Below, in pieces: positions 53,576-63,069 of a DNA stretch of 64,000 bases. Position numbers and translations under genes: made by a program. Origin of the DNA: Rhizobiales bacterium IMCC20636 (GTDB taxonomy: Bacteria > Pseudomonadota > Alphaproteobacteria > Rhizobiales > GCA-2746425); NCBI GenBank assembly GCA_016865015.1, contig CP018226.1:4603501-4667500 (forward strand), given 5' to 3'. Below the pieces are notes generated by a model that was not told the origin of the DNA, searched no databases, and worked only from the letters and a program-made list of their open reading frames with translations. Numbering within the stretch: position 1 is the stretch's first letter; every line of letters starts with the position of its first letter.

Positions 53576-54546
53576 TTTGTCTTCCGCCTGGATGCCATGA
53601 ACCCGCCTGCCATCACCACAATCACCATGATCGTACCTTCAACAATAGTTGTGATGTTGGGATCAACCGATAACAAGGTGAGATCAGTTCGGATCAGGCG
53701 GAGGATCAACACCGCAATGATTGGCCCGAGCAGACCGCCGATGCCACCGCCCAAGATTACGCCGCCAAGCACGACAGCTGCTACGCTGGCCAACAGATAG
53801 GGGCCTGGAATAGGCGCGCCAATGCCGGTGCTGGCCGTCAACACCAAACCACCCATCGCGGCAAACAACCCGCCAATGGCATAGGCGGCAATCTTGGTCC
53901 GGTTGACATTGACGCCGGAGCGGAAGGCCGCCATGTCGGACGACCCGATCGCATAGACCGACAGGCCGAAATTCGATCTGCGCAGCGGTATCCAGACAAC
54001 ACACAAAGATACCACCAACACGATAAAGGCTTTTGGCACCCATTGCGTGACGGCCTCAGGCAGAAACTCCAGCAAAATCGGGCCAATGAGCAGGCCCTGA
54101 ACCCATTGCGCAGAGCCACCGCCAGGCGCGTTCAAGATCATCAGGGCAACGCCTTCCCAGACAAACAGCATGGCAAGCGTCACCACAATGTCCGGGACAC
54201 GGGTGATGACGATCAACACTCCGTTGATCGCACCCAGGGTCGCACCGACCAACAGGACAATCGGGATCACAACAAAAGCGAACTGCTCACTCGCGCCATC
54301 CATCAAGACAGCGGCGGTCACACTGGTGACGGCCATCATGGAGGCAATGGACAGATCAATGCCGCCGGCAATCACGACAATCACCTGTGCTGCCGTCGCA
54401 AAGGCAAAAGGCAAGGCCGCCCGTGTCAGCGCTTCCAGGCCGAAGGTGCCGAAATTTGGCTGGATCACCCGTGTGAAAACCAGCAGTGACATCAGGATCA
54501 GCAGCAGGCCGAAGGTCCAATAATGTTTGCGCAGGAAACGAAGCAT
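53572..54546 (-). CDS. Sugar ABC transporter permease (RbsC type)
   Basis: This is a partner permease of 324 residues with the family motif AAQVIVVIAGGIDLSIASMM near residue 55 and coupling loop AIGSSDMAAFRSGVNVNRTK near residue 200. Its start overlaps the ATPase stop by one base. It forms a heterodimeric pore with the following permease and is fed by the binding protein encoded at 56146. Confidence 0.9.
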   Translation of the reverse strand: MLRFLRKHYWTFGLLLILMSLLVFTRVIQPNFGTFGLEALTRAALPFAFATAAQVIVVIAGGIDLSIASMMAVTSVTAAVLMDGASEQFAFVVIPIVLLVGATLGAINGVLIVITRVPDIVVTLAMLFVWEGVALMILNAPGGGSAQWVQGLLIGPILLEFLPEAVTQWVPKAFIVLVVSLCVVWIPLRRSNFGLSVYAIGSSDMAAFRSGVNVNRTKIAAYAIGGLFAAMGGLVLTASTGIGAPIPGPYLLASVAAVVLGGVILGGGIGGLLGPIIAVLILRLIRTDLTLLSVDPNITTIVEGTIMVIVVMAGGFMASRRKTK

Positions 54547-56066
54547 CAGACAACTGGCTCCGATGCACTGGCTTGGGCGGCCTGTTGCAGAGCATCATCC
54601 GCAGTCAAGCCATAAGCTGCGCGCATCAAGGTTGGTTCATCAGCGTGCTCTGCATCCATCTGGTCCACCACCTTGCCATTGAAAATCACAACCACGCGGT
54701 CACAGGCCAGTTGCACTTCCGCCAATTCGGAGGTGTAGAACAACACCGAGGAGCCCTGCGCCGCCAGTTCGCGCAACAGCGGGTAGATTTGGTGTTTTGT
54801 TCGCACATCAATACCGCGTGTGGGATCAAAGCACAGGATCGTTTCAATCCCCATCGCGACCCAGCGCGCAATCGTCACCTTTTGCTGATTGCCGCCGGAC
54901 AGGCGCTGCACTTCGCCCTGTGCGCGGGTATCGATCTGAAGCCGGTCTATCGCCGCGTCCACCTTGGCCTTTTCCGCAGCCATATCAATCAGACCCCATT
55001 GTGAGGGCCTGGTGTGGAATGGAATGGCGATGTTCTCGCGCACGGAGCGCTGCATCAGCAATGCTTCTGCGCGGTCACCCGGCACATAGACATGACCAGC
55101 AGCAATGGCGTCAGCCGGGTGTTTGAACCGGCATGGAGTGCCATCAATCGAAAACCCGCCGCCATCTGGCGGGGTCATGCCAGCCAGAACTTCAAACAAC
55201 TCATCCTGCCCCTGCCCTTCAAGGGCAACAACGCCAAGCACCTCACCAGCACGCAAATCAAATGACACATCGGTGAGTTTTGAGCCTGCGGACAGATGCG
55301 AGACTTCCAATCGCGGTTTCAACGCTTCGCTGACAGTTGCAGTGGCAAAAGCTCTCTTCGTGGCCTTGATGGCATCGCCCAGCATCAACTCCACGATTTC
55401 CTCTTCAACCCCGGGGGTGATGGGCAGGTCCCCCACGGTCTTGCCATCACGCAGCACCATTGCACGGTCGCACACGGCGGCAATTTCAGGAAACCTGTGA
55501 GAAATATAGATGACCGAGCGGCCCAACGGCTTTTGCTGTTTCACCACGTCAAGCACGCGGTCGACAAGATCGGCCGGAAGGGCGGCAGTCATTTCATCGA
55601 GCAACAGGATGGCCGGCTCGCTGGCAAGCGCGCGGGCCAGATCAATCACGCGCTGCACCGCCAATGGCTGGTGCCGTGCCAGTTCGATCAAATCAACATC
55701 AGGGACGCCCAATTCGCTCAACCAGTGGCGAAACGCTTCTAATGGTGTGCTGCCTAGTTTCAGATTATCGAGAATGTTCAGGTCGGGAATGAGGGAGGGT
55801 TCCTGATAGACAGGAACAAGCCCGGCGCGGCGTGCATCCGCCGGGGAACTGACGTTAAAACGGTTGCCACGGATGGTGATTTCCCCCGCGCTGGGACTGA
55901 TTGCGCCGGTGAGGATTTTTACGAGGGTGGATTTCCCTGCGCCATTAGCGCCCAGAAGCGCAATGACTTCGCCAGGTGCCACATCGAGTGAAGCATCCTT
56001 GAGCGCAGCAACTGCACCATAGTTTTTAGCGACGTGCCGCGCGCTCAAAATTGGGCTTGCCGCCAT
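54546..56066 (-). CDS. Sugar ABC transporter ATPase (two-domain RbsA type)
   Basis: This is a tandem nucleotide-binding protein of 506 residues. The first domain is intact (Walker A GANGAGKST, Walker B ILLLDEMTAAL). The second has a degenerate Walker A (LEGQGQDEL, no GKS) but a good signature (LSGGNQQKV) and ends ILCFDPTRGIDV. This one-good, one-degenerate layout is normal for the RbsA/XylG group. GAGGAG precedes ATG 56066. A very strong hairpin separates it from the binding-protein gene upstream. Confidence 0.92.
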   Translation of the reverse strand: MAASPILSARHVAKNYGAVAALKDASLDVAPGEVIALLGANGAGKSTLVKILTGAISPSAGEITIRGNRFNVSSPADARRAGLVPVYQEPSLIPDLNILDNLKLGSTPLEAFRHWLSELGVPDVDLIELARHQPLAVQRVIDLARALASEPAILLLDEMTAALPADLVDRVLDVVKQQKPLGRSVIYISHRFPEIAAVCDRAMVLRDGKTVGDLPITPGVEEEIVELMLGDAIKATKRAFATATVSEALKPRLEVSHLSAGSKLTDVSFDLRAGEVLGVVALEGQGQDELFEVLAGMTPPDGGGFSIDGTPCRFKHPADAIAAGHVYVPGDRAEALLMQRSVRENIAIPFHTRPSQWGLIDMAAEKAKVDAAIDRLQIDTRAQGEVQRLSGGNQQKVTIARWVAMGIETILCFDPTRGIDVRTKHQIYPLLRELAAQGSSVLFYTSELAEVQLACDRVVVIFNGKVVDQMDAEHADEPTLMRAAYGLTADDALQQAAQASASEPVV

Positions 56067-56097
56067 ATGTCAAAGTCTCCTCAGACCACAAACAAAC

Positions 56098-56134
56098 CTG
56101 CGGGCCGGTGGCACAAAGCGCCACCGGCCCGCAG
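56098..56134 (-). terminator. Strong hairpin between binding-protein and ATPase genes
   Basis: CTGCGGGCCGGTGGC and its exact complement form a 15-bp GC-rich stem with a 7-base loop, beginning 11 bases after the binding-protein stop on the minus strand. A moderately T-rich stretch follows. Partial termination or 3' protection would raise binding-protein levels relative to the membrane complex. Confidence 0.75.
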
Positions 56135-56145
56135 CCACAGGATGA

Positions 56146-57174
56146 TTACTCGCCAGGGCCTTTACAAGCGATAATCTGTTCTTTGGTGTAGTTCGTCCAG
56201 TTCGGGATCATGATGGAGACAGGCCATTCCGGATCAAGTGACGGATCGGCTGCACTTTGCAAATTGGCCTTGCCAGCGTCTGTGGCATTTTCCCACAATT
56301 CAGGATCAACCAGAACGACACGGTCAGCCGGCTTTTCGCCATCCAGCAATCGGATCGCCAGCGCAACACCTGCACCCCCAACAGAACCAGGGTTGGTTAC
56401 GGCAGCGCCAGTCAGACCTTCAACCGAATTCAACTGGCCGACAAAACCGGCATTATCCGCACCCACGATTGGGACCAGCGGCGTGTCGGATTCAACAAAT
56501 GCGTCAACAATCACATTGTCGATACCCGAGGTCCAGACACCGTCAAATGGAATTCCGGTCGAGATATAATCCAGAATCTGCTGCTTGCCCTGATCCTGTT
56601 GCCAGCCAGTGAACACTTCCAGCGCGATGCTGACATCGGGAAATTCTGCCATTGCCTTCTTGAAGCCCTTATCGCGGTCATCATCGGCAGATGCGCCGGC
56701 AGCGCCGCGCATATAGACAACAGATCCCTTGCCGTCGATCTGCTCGAACAACCATTTCGCGCCAAGATAAGCGTATTGCTCCTGGTTGTTTGACAGCACA
56801 TAGGCGGATTCTTCATTCACCATCTGATCAACGGCCACCACGACAATGCCCTTGTCGGTTGCAGCTTTCAGGGCTGATTTGATGCCGTCAGGGTTGGATG
56901 GGTTGACCACGATTGCGTCCACACCAGCCTGGATCAAATTGTTGATGTCTTCAATCTGACCGGCCGCATCGGTGTTGCGATGTGCGATGTTCAGCGATTT
57001 GACCTTGCCGGATGCCAGGGCTTCCGCCTTCATGGCGCAGACCATTTCTTCACGCCAGCCATTGCCCTGAACCGTATTGGATATGCCGATGGTATAGTCA
57101 GCTGCCATCGCAGTTGACATAAAACCAAGGGTCATCGCACCCAACAGTGCGCCTTTGAGTAGTGTTTTTTTCAT
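56146..57174 (-). CDS. Sugar ABC transporter periplasmic binding protein (type 1 fold)
   Basis: A Sec signal peptide (MKKTLLKGALLGAMTLGF, cleavage near TAMAADY) leads a 342-residue binding protein. Typical elements are GISNTVQGNGWREEMVCAM, the GVDAIVVNPSNPDG strand-turn and GIVVVAVDQMV. ATG 57174 is chosen since the signal begins there with GGGAG upstream; a longer frame to 57216 is not signal-like. In rhizopine loci the equivalent position is held by MocB, the rhizopine-binding protein, so a cyclitol ligand is a fair guess. Confidence 0.92.
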   Translation of the reverse strand: MKKTLLKGALLGAMTLGFMSTAMAADYTIGISNTVQGNGWREEMVCAMKAEALASGKVKSLNIAHRNTDAAGQIEDINNLIQAGVDAIVVNPSNPDGIKSALKAATDKGIVVVAVDQMVNEESAYVLSNNQEQYAYLGAKWLFEQIDGKGSVVYMRGAAGASADDDRDKGFKKAMAEFPDVSIALEVFTGWQQDQGKQQILDYISTGIPFDGVWTSGIDNVIVDAFVESDTPLVPIVGADNAGFVGQLNSVEGLTGAAVTNPGSVGGAGVALAIRLLDGEKPADRVVLVDPELWENATDAGKANLQSAADPSLDPEWPVSIMIPNWTNYTKEQIIACKGPGE

Positions 57175-57256
57175 ATTCAGTTCTCCCATTTCAGTTTCTT
57201 TTGATTTAGAGGCCACTCCGGGCAGTCAGCCCTGAATTTACAACTCTGGCAATGTT

Positions 57257-58171
57257 TCAGCGAATATATGGCAGCAATGTATCACGGGCCAGCAAAAAGC
57301 CACGCTTGATCCGCCCGTCATCACCTTCAAAATCACGATCCTCATGCTCGATGATGACAGGACCGTCATAGCCAGCGCGATAAAGATCGGCAAAGAAGTG
57401 GCTCCAGTTCACATCGCCAAGACCGGGCATCCGCGGTACCTGCCAGCCCATACCGGCAGACATGATGCCACGTTCATAAAGTCCATCATGGTCAATCATC
57501 AGGTCCTTGGCATGAACATGAAGCATATGGGCGCCAAATTCGCGCACGAAACGGCGCTGGTCTATCATCTGCCAGACCAGATGACTTGGATCATAATTCA
57601 TGCCGACATCGCCGCCCCAGGCTTCCAGGATTCGCCGCCAGATATGGGGCGAATAGGCAATATTGTGTCCGCCAGGCCACTCATCATGGCTGAAGAACAT
57701 CGGGCAGTTTTCAAAGGCAATCTTCACGCCCTTGTCGCGGGCATAGCTGATGATATCGGGCCAAATGGTTAGTGCACGGGTCCAGTTCTCATCAATATTG
57801 ACGGCTGCATCACCACCGCAAAACGTATTGACCAGTTTAAGGCCCATGCTGGATGCAGCATCAATAACCGACTTCAGATGCGCCAATACCACGTCGCGAT
57901 GGGCAGCGTCCGGATGCAATGCGTTGGGATAGTAGCCAAGAGCAGATATGGACATGCCCTTGCCGGCCAGTTCAGACACAATGTCAGCGCCCTGCGTGCC
58001 GGTGAGGTTGGCCACATCGACATGGGTGGTGCCGGCATAACGCCGGACCGGCCCATCAGCCACCGGCCAACACGCCACTTCAAGCGCGGTAAAGCCCGAC
58101 GATGCGGCCCAGTCTGCCACATCCATCAAATCCGTTTCGGGAAACGGTGCAGTCAAAATTCCAAGCTGCAT
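57257..58171 (-). CDS. TIM-barrel sugar isomerase/epimerase (MocC/IolE-like)
   Basis: This is a xylose-isomerase-like TIM-barrel protein, 304 residues. Metal-site cues are IAFENCPMFFSHDEWPGG with the catalytic Glu, MNYDPSHLVWQ with Asp and His, LHVHAKDL and the C-terminal VIIEHEDRDF. The Glu-Asp-His-Glu pattern supports an active enzyme. Similar proteins act as inosose dehydratases, keto-inositol isomerases or the MocC protein of rhizopine breakdown. AGAGAGG precedes the ATG, and it follows a MocA-like dehydrogenase gene by 16 bases. Confidence 0.86.
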   Translation of the reverse strand: MQLGILTAPFPETDLMDVADWAASSGFTALEVACWPVADGPVRRYAGTTHVDVANLTGTQGADIVSELAGKGMSISALGYYPNALHPDAAHRDVVLAHLKSVIDAASSMGLKLVNTFCGGDAAVNIDENWTRALTIWPDIISYARDKGVKIAFENCPMFFSHDEWPGGHNIAYSPHIWRRILEAWGGDVGMNYDPSHLVWQMIDQRRFVREFGAHMLHVHAKDLMIDHDGLYERGIMSAGMGWQVPRMPGLGDVNWSHFFADLYRAGYDGPVIIEHEDRDFEGDDGRIKRGFLLARDTLLPYIR

Positions 58172-58187
58172 ATTACCTCTCTTTATG

Positions 58188-59354
58188 TCACGAAGTTGCG
58201 GCAGATTTGACGTCTACCCAACGCCCAAGCCGCGCACTTTCCAAAACAGCATCGCATACATACATTTCATAGCACCCATCTGCAAAACTGGCATAGCCGG
58301 GGTTTTCCGGCGGCAGCCCAGCATCGATGGCCGCATAGATTTCACGGAACAATCCGAAAAAGGAATCTGCGAAGCCCTCGGTGTGACCGCCCGGCAGAGC
58401 CGTTGCCGCGGCCCCCGCCCGGTTCATCAAGGCGGCGTCGCGCTGCAATGTTTCATTTGGCCTGTCACGATGACCGATGTGCAAATGATCGGGTTTTTCT
58501 GAATCCCAGGAGGCGGATGATTTTGAGCCATCGATTTGCCAGCACAGTGAATTTTTCTTGCCCGGGCTGACCTGACTGACAACCACAGAGCCACGCGCGC
58601 CATTTTCATAGCGCAGCAGCAGCAAGGCGCTGTCTTCGGTGGTGATGTTTCTGGGAACAGTTTCACCCGATCGATCCTGCGAGAAGGTTTCAACCGGACC
58701 GACGGGCTGCTGTCGGGTTTTCACAAAGGTCGACAGTTCTGCCATGACAGATGTGATCTTCAGGCCGCTGACAAAACTGGTGAGATCAATCCAATGGGTG
58801 CCGATGTCGCCAAAGGCGCGCAGCAGGCCACCCTGATCAGCTTCCAGCCGCCAGTTCCAGTCGGTGTCGAACAACAACCAGTCCTGCATGTAGTGGCCGG
58901 TAATCAGTCGCACATCACCCAATTCACCAGCCGCCACCATGGCGCGGCTGTGCTGGTTCAGCGGATAATAGCGAATATTGTAATTCACCGCCGTGATGAG
59001 GCTGTGGTTGTTTGCAAGCTCAACGAGCTCTGCAGCCTCCGCCGAGGTCATCGTCAGCGGCTTTTCACACACCACATGGCGTCCGGCCGCCAGGATCTGT
59101 TTGACTTGTGAAAAATGAAACTGATTGGGCGAGGTAACATGGACGACTTTCACATCGGCATCATTCAGCAAGTCCTCCAAAGACCCATAGGCTTTGGGAA
59201 CGCCCAAGCTGCGCGCCGCCTCTGCGCCCCGCGCTTCACTGGACCCCAATACGCCACAGACAGTGACGCCCATTCGCCGAAGCGCCTGAATGTGGACTGT
59301 GCCGATGAAACCCGTGCCGATGACCGCAGCACCAATTGACGAGAAACTAACCAT
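58188..59354 (-). CDS. Gfo/Idh/MocA-family oxidoreductase
   Basis: This is a predicted NAD(P)-dependent dehydrogenase of 388 residues. The Rossmann motif GAAVIGTGFIGTVHIQALRR is at the N-terminus and VCEKPLTMTSAEAAELV at about residue 95 carries the catalytic Lys signature. A second landmark, GDIGTHWIDLTSFVSG, resembles the GxxGxHxxD substrate-site motif of inositol- and sugar-dehydrogenases. GGAG lies upstream of ATG 59354. Adjacent to the MocC-like and SDR genes, it likely performs the first or second oxidation of the imported cyclitol or sugar. Confidence 0.88.
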   Translation of the reverse strand: MVSFSSIGAAVIGTGFIGTVHIQALRRMGVTVCGVLGSSEARGAEAARSLGVPKAYGSLEDLLNDADVKVVHVTSPNQFHFSQVKQILAAGRHVVCEKPLTMTSAEAAELVELANNHSLITAVNYNIRYYPLNQHSRAMVAAGELGDVRLITGHYMQDWLLFDTDWNWRLEADQGGLLRAFGDIGTHWIDLTSFVSGLKITSVMAELSTFVKTRQQPVGPVETFSQDRSGETVPRNITTEDSALLLLRYENGARGSVVVSQVSPGKKNSLCWQIDGSKSSASWDSEKPDHLHIGHRDRPNETLQRDAALMNRAGAAATALPGGHTEGFADSFFGLFREIYAAIDAGLPPENPGYASFADGCYEMYVCDAVLESARLGRWVDVKSAATS

Positions 59355-59389
59355 TCACAGGCTCCTTTTTGGCAATGACAGACCCATCG

Positions 59390-60118
59390 CTAAACAACAG
59401 AGTAACCTCCATCGACATTCAAACATGTGCCGGTCATGAAATCAGATGCGGGCGAAGCGAGAAACAGCGTCGGGCCTGCCAGATCCTCCGGCTGCCCCCA
59501 ACGTTTCATCGGCGTGCGCGCATTGACCGCTGCGACATGGGCCGGATTGGTCCGGCTTTTGGCTGATTGTTCTGTGATAATGAAGCCAGGCGCGATGCAA
59601 TTGACACGGATATCATGCTCGGCCCAGGCAATTGCCAGCGACTTGGTGAGCTGTTTGACGGCTGCCTTGGACGCACCATAGGCCGGATTCATCGGACTGC
59701 CAAAAGACCCATACATCGACGAGATGTTGATCACATTGCCTTTTGATTCTTTCAGCTGATCAAGCAGTGCCGCGCTGACACGAAACGTGCCTTCCAGATT
59801 AACCTCGATGACCCTGGAGAAAAAATCAGGATTCATCTCCTCGCCCCGCGAGGTGATGGAGGCACAATTGACGAGAATATCCAGGGGTCCGATTTCGCCC
59901 GCCAGCTTGTCGATGGAGGCGCCATCTGTGACATCGAATTGGCGGTATGAATAAACGCCACGGTCCAGCGGTGCAGGCTCCGGCTCGACGCCGGTTATAA
60001 TCACGTCGGCAGATGCAGCTTTGAACGCAGCGGCAATGGCCGATCCGATGCCGCCGCGACTTGCGCCGACGACCAAGACTCTTTGATTTGAAAAGTCGAA
60101 ATACTCTGATGGTTTCAT
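59390..60118 (-). CDS. Short-chain dehydrogenase/reductase (SDR)
   Basis: This is a classical SDR of 242 residues: cofactor motif GASRGGIGSAIA (TGxxxGxG type), NCASITSRG in place of NNAG, catalytic Ser in INISSMYGS and YGASKAAVK with the Tyr and Lys. The end FMTGTCLNVDGGYS is typical. I start it at ATG 60118, with GGGGAG upstream. It probably oxidises a hydroxyl of the same sugar or cyclitol handled by the neighbouring MocA-like protein. Confidence 0.88.
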   Translation of the reverse strand: MKPSEYFDFSNQRVLVVGASRGGIGSAIAAAFKAASADVIITGVEPEPAPLDRGVYSYRQFDVTDGASIDKLAGEIGPLDILVNCASITSRGEEMNPDFFSRVIEVNLEGTFRVSAALLDQLKESKGNVINISSMYGSFGSPMNPAYGASKAAVKQLTKSLAIAWAEHDIRVNCIAPGFIITEQSAKSRTNPAHVAAVNARTPMKRWGQPEDLAGPTLFLASPASDFMTGTCLNVDGGYSVV

Positions 60119-60181
60119 TGAATGCCACTCCCCAGCCAGCACAGTCTTCCACGAGATTTCGCAATGCGCAAGGAAATTTTC

Positions 60182-60211
60182 ATTATTCGAATTTTAGAAA
60201 TATCTGTCCAA
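60182..60211 (-). promoter_or_regulatory. Candidate promoter for the SDR-mocA-mocC unit
   Basis: Read on the minus strand, TTGGAC and AATAAT are separated by 18 bases in the AT-rich gap between the RpiR gene and the SDR gene. This would start a transcript about 55-60 bases before the SDR. The RpiR regulator encoded immediately upstream is a possible controller. Confidence 0.45.
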
Positions 60212-60238
60212 AATCCATGAATGTTGTCCGCAAAAGGT

Positions 60239-61114
60239 TCAACTGACACCATCCTGACGCTGGCCAACGCTGACAATAATAGATTGGCAAAGCACGAGCG
60301 CCGGCACCTGAGATCGGAAATGCCCGAGGCGCGCCTCTTTGACATAGAGGACATGTTTGGCCAGCCCGACCACAGGACTGAGTTCATTATCGGTAATGGC
60401 GATGACGGTCTTGTTTTGTTGAACCGCCATTTTGGCGACATCGACCGTCTCGGGGGTGTAGTCATCAAAGGTCAGCACCAGCACCACATCATCCGAGCGC
60501 ACGGCACCGACTTGCTGCTCACGCATCGCGCCCAGATTATCAATCATATGCGCGGGTTTCCCGGTTTTGGAAAACCCGTAAAAGCAATAGGCACCCACCC
60601 CATAGGCACCGCGCGCTGCAGCGATATGAACGGCGGCGGCACCAGCCAGGCAATCAACAAAGGCTTCCAGAGGCTGGTCCTGAACATCGTCGCGCAGCCG
60701 CAACAGCGAGTCCACACCGGTTTGAAAGAAGGTATCCAAAATAGCCCTTGGATGTTCAAGATCGACATTGACGCCATCTTGCTGCGCGCTGGCATCGCCC
60801 ATGGCTTTGATACGGTCAGCATATGTCATGCGCGGGCCAATCAGGCGCTGACGAAACACGGCCTGTAATTCGGCAAAGCCGGCAAAACCCATTTCCTTTG
60901 CAAAGCGGGTTATGGTTGCTGCGGGCACACCTGCCAATTGCGACAGGCTTACGATATTATACATCGCAACGTCTTCAGGATTGTTCAGACAGAATTGGGC
61001 AAACTCACGCAATCGTTTGGGCAGGCTCGATTGACGCTCGACCAGAATATCCACCAGTCCGGCAAAATCGATGCCAGGCTCTGCAGCGTCGGTGTCAGGC
61101 CTTTTGGAAGACAT
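60239..61114 (-). CDS. RpiR-family transcriptional regulator (HTH plus SIS domain)
   Basis: The N-terminal HTH domain (LPKRLREFAQFCLNNPEDVA, then SLSQLAGVPAATITRFAKEM) is followed by a SIS sugar-phosphate-binding domain (AAAVHIAAARGAYGVGAYCF, VLVLTFDDYTPETVDVAK). From ATG 61114 the protein is 291 residues, the usual RpiR size; an open frame to 61375 adds 87 residues without similarity and overlaps the upstream gene. RpiR proteins often control inositol and hexose catabolism. Confidence 0.88.
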   Translation of the reverse strand: MSSKRPDTDAAEPGIDFAGLVDILVERQSSLPKRLREFAQFCLNNPEDVAMYNIVSLSQLAGVPAATITRFAKEMGFAGFAELQAVFRQRLIGPRMTYADRIKAMGDASAQQDGVNVDLEHPRAILDTFFQTGVDSLLRLRDDVQDQPLEAFVDCLAGAAAVHIAAARGAYGVGAYCFYGFSKTGKPAHMIDNLGAMREQQVGAVRSDDVVLVLTFDDYTPETVDVAKMAVQQNKTVIAITDNELSPVVGLAKHVLYVKEARLGHFRSQVPALVLCQSIIVSVGQRQDGVS

Positions 61115-61215
61115 GTCAGTCAAGCACCCTGTTGCGCGTTGAGGCGGACGATATGTTGCCGCTCTGGCAGATGCTTTTAGCACAATAGCGGCGTGGCTGC
61201 AGGATCGGTTCCAAT

Positions 61216-62001
61216 CTATGCATTCAACCCTCCGGCGACACTTTGTTCCTGATCGATCAGGGCGCCAGTCATGGGCGATGAGGCTTCGCTGATAAGATAG
61301 AGCGCCAACCGGGCGATGTCGTCCGAGTTCAGCAATCGACCGAATGGCTGTTTGGACGAAGCCGCCGCCAACCATTCTTCGCCATGGCCCAGCGTTTGCG
61401 CCTGCATGACCCGTTCACCGGGTGTATCGGCCCAGCCCACATTGATCCCGTTTGCGCGAATGCGGTCCCAGCGGTGATGCTGCGCGACATTCTTGGTAAT
61501 CACCGCCAGGGCCGCCTTGGTGGCTGAGTACACCGTCAGCTCGCGTGTTCCGCCATGCATGTTCATCGACAAAATGTTGACGATGGACCCACCGCGCTTT
61601 TCCGCTTTCAGATGCTCAATCATCCGCTGAATCAGGAAAAACGGTTCTTCGGCATTGACCTTGAACAGAGACTGCCATGTGTCACGATCCGCATCTTCTG
61701 CCGATGCGCGGGTCGTCAATCCGGCTGAATTTACCAGAGCATCGACCCGGCCGTATGTGGATAATGCGTGATCGAAGATACGCTGGCCTGCCTGTTCATC
61801 CAGCAAGTCCACGGCCACCATGGAGGCCTTTACGCCGAGCGCCTCAATCTCTTCAACCACCGCTTTTCCAGCATCTGCCCTGCGCCCGCTGATGACAATG
61901 CCCTCCGCACCGCTGCGTGCGCATTCCATGGCAATAGCCTGACCAATGCCTTGGGTTGACCCTGTGATCAGAACCACTTTGCCATTCACATTAATGTCCA
62001 T
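61216..62001 (-). CDS. Short-chain dehydrogenase/reductase (SDR)
   Basis: This is a second classical SDR, 261 residues, with VLITGSTQGIGQAIAMECAR for NAD(P), ALVNSAGLTTR, catalytic Ser in VNILSMNMH and YSATKAALA with Tyr and Lys. The end MTGALIDQEQSVAGG fits the family. It is not a duplicate of the SDR at 59390. It sits between a hydroxyacid dehydrogenase and the RpiR gene in the same direction. Confidence 0.88.
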   Translation of the reverse strand: MDINVNGKVVLITGSTQGIGQAIAMECARSGAEGIVISGRRADAGKAVVEEIEALGVKASMVAVDLLDEQAGQRIFDHALSTYGRVDALVNSAGLTTRASAEDADRDTWQSLFKVNAEEPFFLIQRMIEHLKAEKRGGSIVNILSMNMHGGTRELTVYSATKAALAVITKNVAQHHRWDRIRANGINVGWADTPGERVMQAQTLGHGEEWLAAASSKQPFGRLLNSDDIARLALYLISEASSPMTGALIDQEQSVAGGLNA

Positions 62002-62031
62002 CAGCGGCCCCTTTCAGTAGCGATTTTCAGA

Positions 62032-63060
62032 TCAGCTTTTATCGACCGGCTTTGAGCGCATCATGCTGACCGTCTCGCGTTCCGCGCGCCTGCACCGCAT
62101 TGGTGGCAAGCCACGATCCATCAAGGCCATATCATCCAGAACCATATCGCCCATGCGTTTGAAAGCGACATCCATCGCACCTGCCCGGTGAGCCGAGCGG
62201 ATGAAGTTTCTGGTCTTGCGTATTCTATGCTCTTGCGGCAATGGCTCTTCAGGAAAGACATCGCTGGCGGCCACAATATGGCCCGCATCCACCGCATCGA
62301 TCAATTCATCGAAATTGACCACGGCGGCTCGACTGACCAAAATCAGCGCTGCACCGGCGCGCATCGACGCAAACTCCTTTGCGCCCAGAAAACCTTCATT
62401 CTCGCTGGTGACGGAGGCGGTGACAAATACGAAGTCACTGTTTTTCAGCACTGTGTCCAGGCTGGCAGGCGTCACGCCCTGCTGCTTCAGCACAGATGCG
62501 GGGAGCCATGGATCATAGGCAGTGATAGTGGGCTGAAAACCGGATAACAGCTTGTTGAGCGCCTTGCCCAACTCACCAAACCCGACAAAGCCGACATCTG
62601 CGCCGGACAACAATCTTGTATTCTGATTGCCTTCCAGCCCCCATGTTTCGTCGCCAGTGTTAAACGCCTGATCGGCATCAATGATGCCGCGTGCCAGATT
62701 AAGGGCCATCGCAAGACCAAGTTCGGCGACCGGCTCGGCAAACACTGCCATGGTGGTCAGCACATGAATGCCGCGCGCAAACAGAGTGTCATAGGGCATG
62801 TTGTCAAACAGATTGCCCTCGACATTGAGCACTGCCTTCAATGATGTCAGTTTTTCAAGCAACGCATCTGAAATCGGGGGCTGACCTAACACATAACTGG
62901 CTTGCGCCAAGACCGCCGGGTCGAGCTGGTCCAGTGCATCCGGTTCGCATTCCACAATCCGGTAGGCGTCAGACAGGGCCTGACGCGCCTCTTTCGTGAA
63001 AATCAGATCAAGATCACGCGGATGCGGCGCGCTGATGATAAGGGGGCGTTGCTGGCTCAT
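62032..63060 (-). CDS. D-2-hydroxyacid dehydrogenase family protein
   Basis: This is a 342-residue NAD-dependent dehydrogenase. The Rossmann stretch GADVGFVGFGELG is at about residue 155; later LVSRAAVVNFDEL carries the active-site Arg, DVFPEEPLP the Glu and SAHRAG the His. It lies nine bases after an ABC ATPase gene, in an operon with sugar importers. Its role may be in reducing or oxidising a 2-keto or 2-hydroxy acid formed from the imported compound. Confidence 0.86.
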   Translation of the reverse strand: MSQQRPLIISAPHPRDLDLIFTKEARQALSDAYRIVECEPDALDQLDPAVLAQASYVLGQPPISDALLEKLTSLKAVLNVEGNLFDNMPYDTLFARGIHVLTTMAVFAEPVAELGLAMALNLARGIIDADQAFNTGDETWGLEGNQNTRLLSGADVGFVGFGELGKALNKLLSGFQPTITAYDPWLPASVLKQQGVTPASLDTVLKNSDFVFVTASVTSENEGFLGAKEFASMRAGAALILVSRAAVVNFDELIDAVDAGHIVAASDVFPEEPLPQEHRIRKTRNFIRSAHRAGAMDVAFKRMGDMVLDDMALMDRGLPPMRCRRAERETVSMMRSKPVDKS

Positions 63061-63069
63061 ACTGTTCTC

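Noticed and set aside
60239..61375. RpiR protein extended by 87 residues at the N-terminus
   Set aside because: The extension overlaps the upstream SDR gene and has no family similarity; ATG 61114 gives the normal RpiR length.
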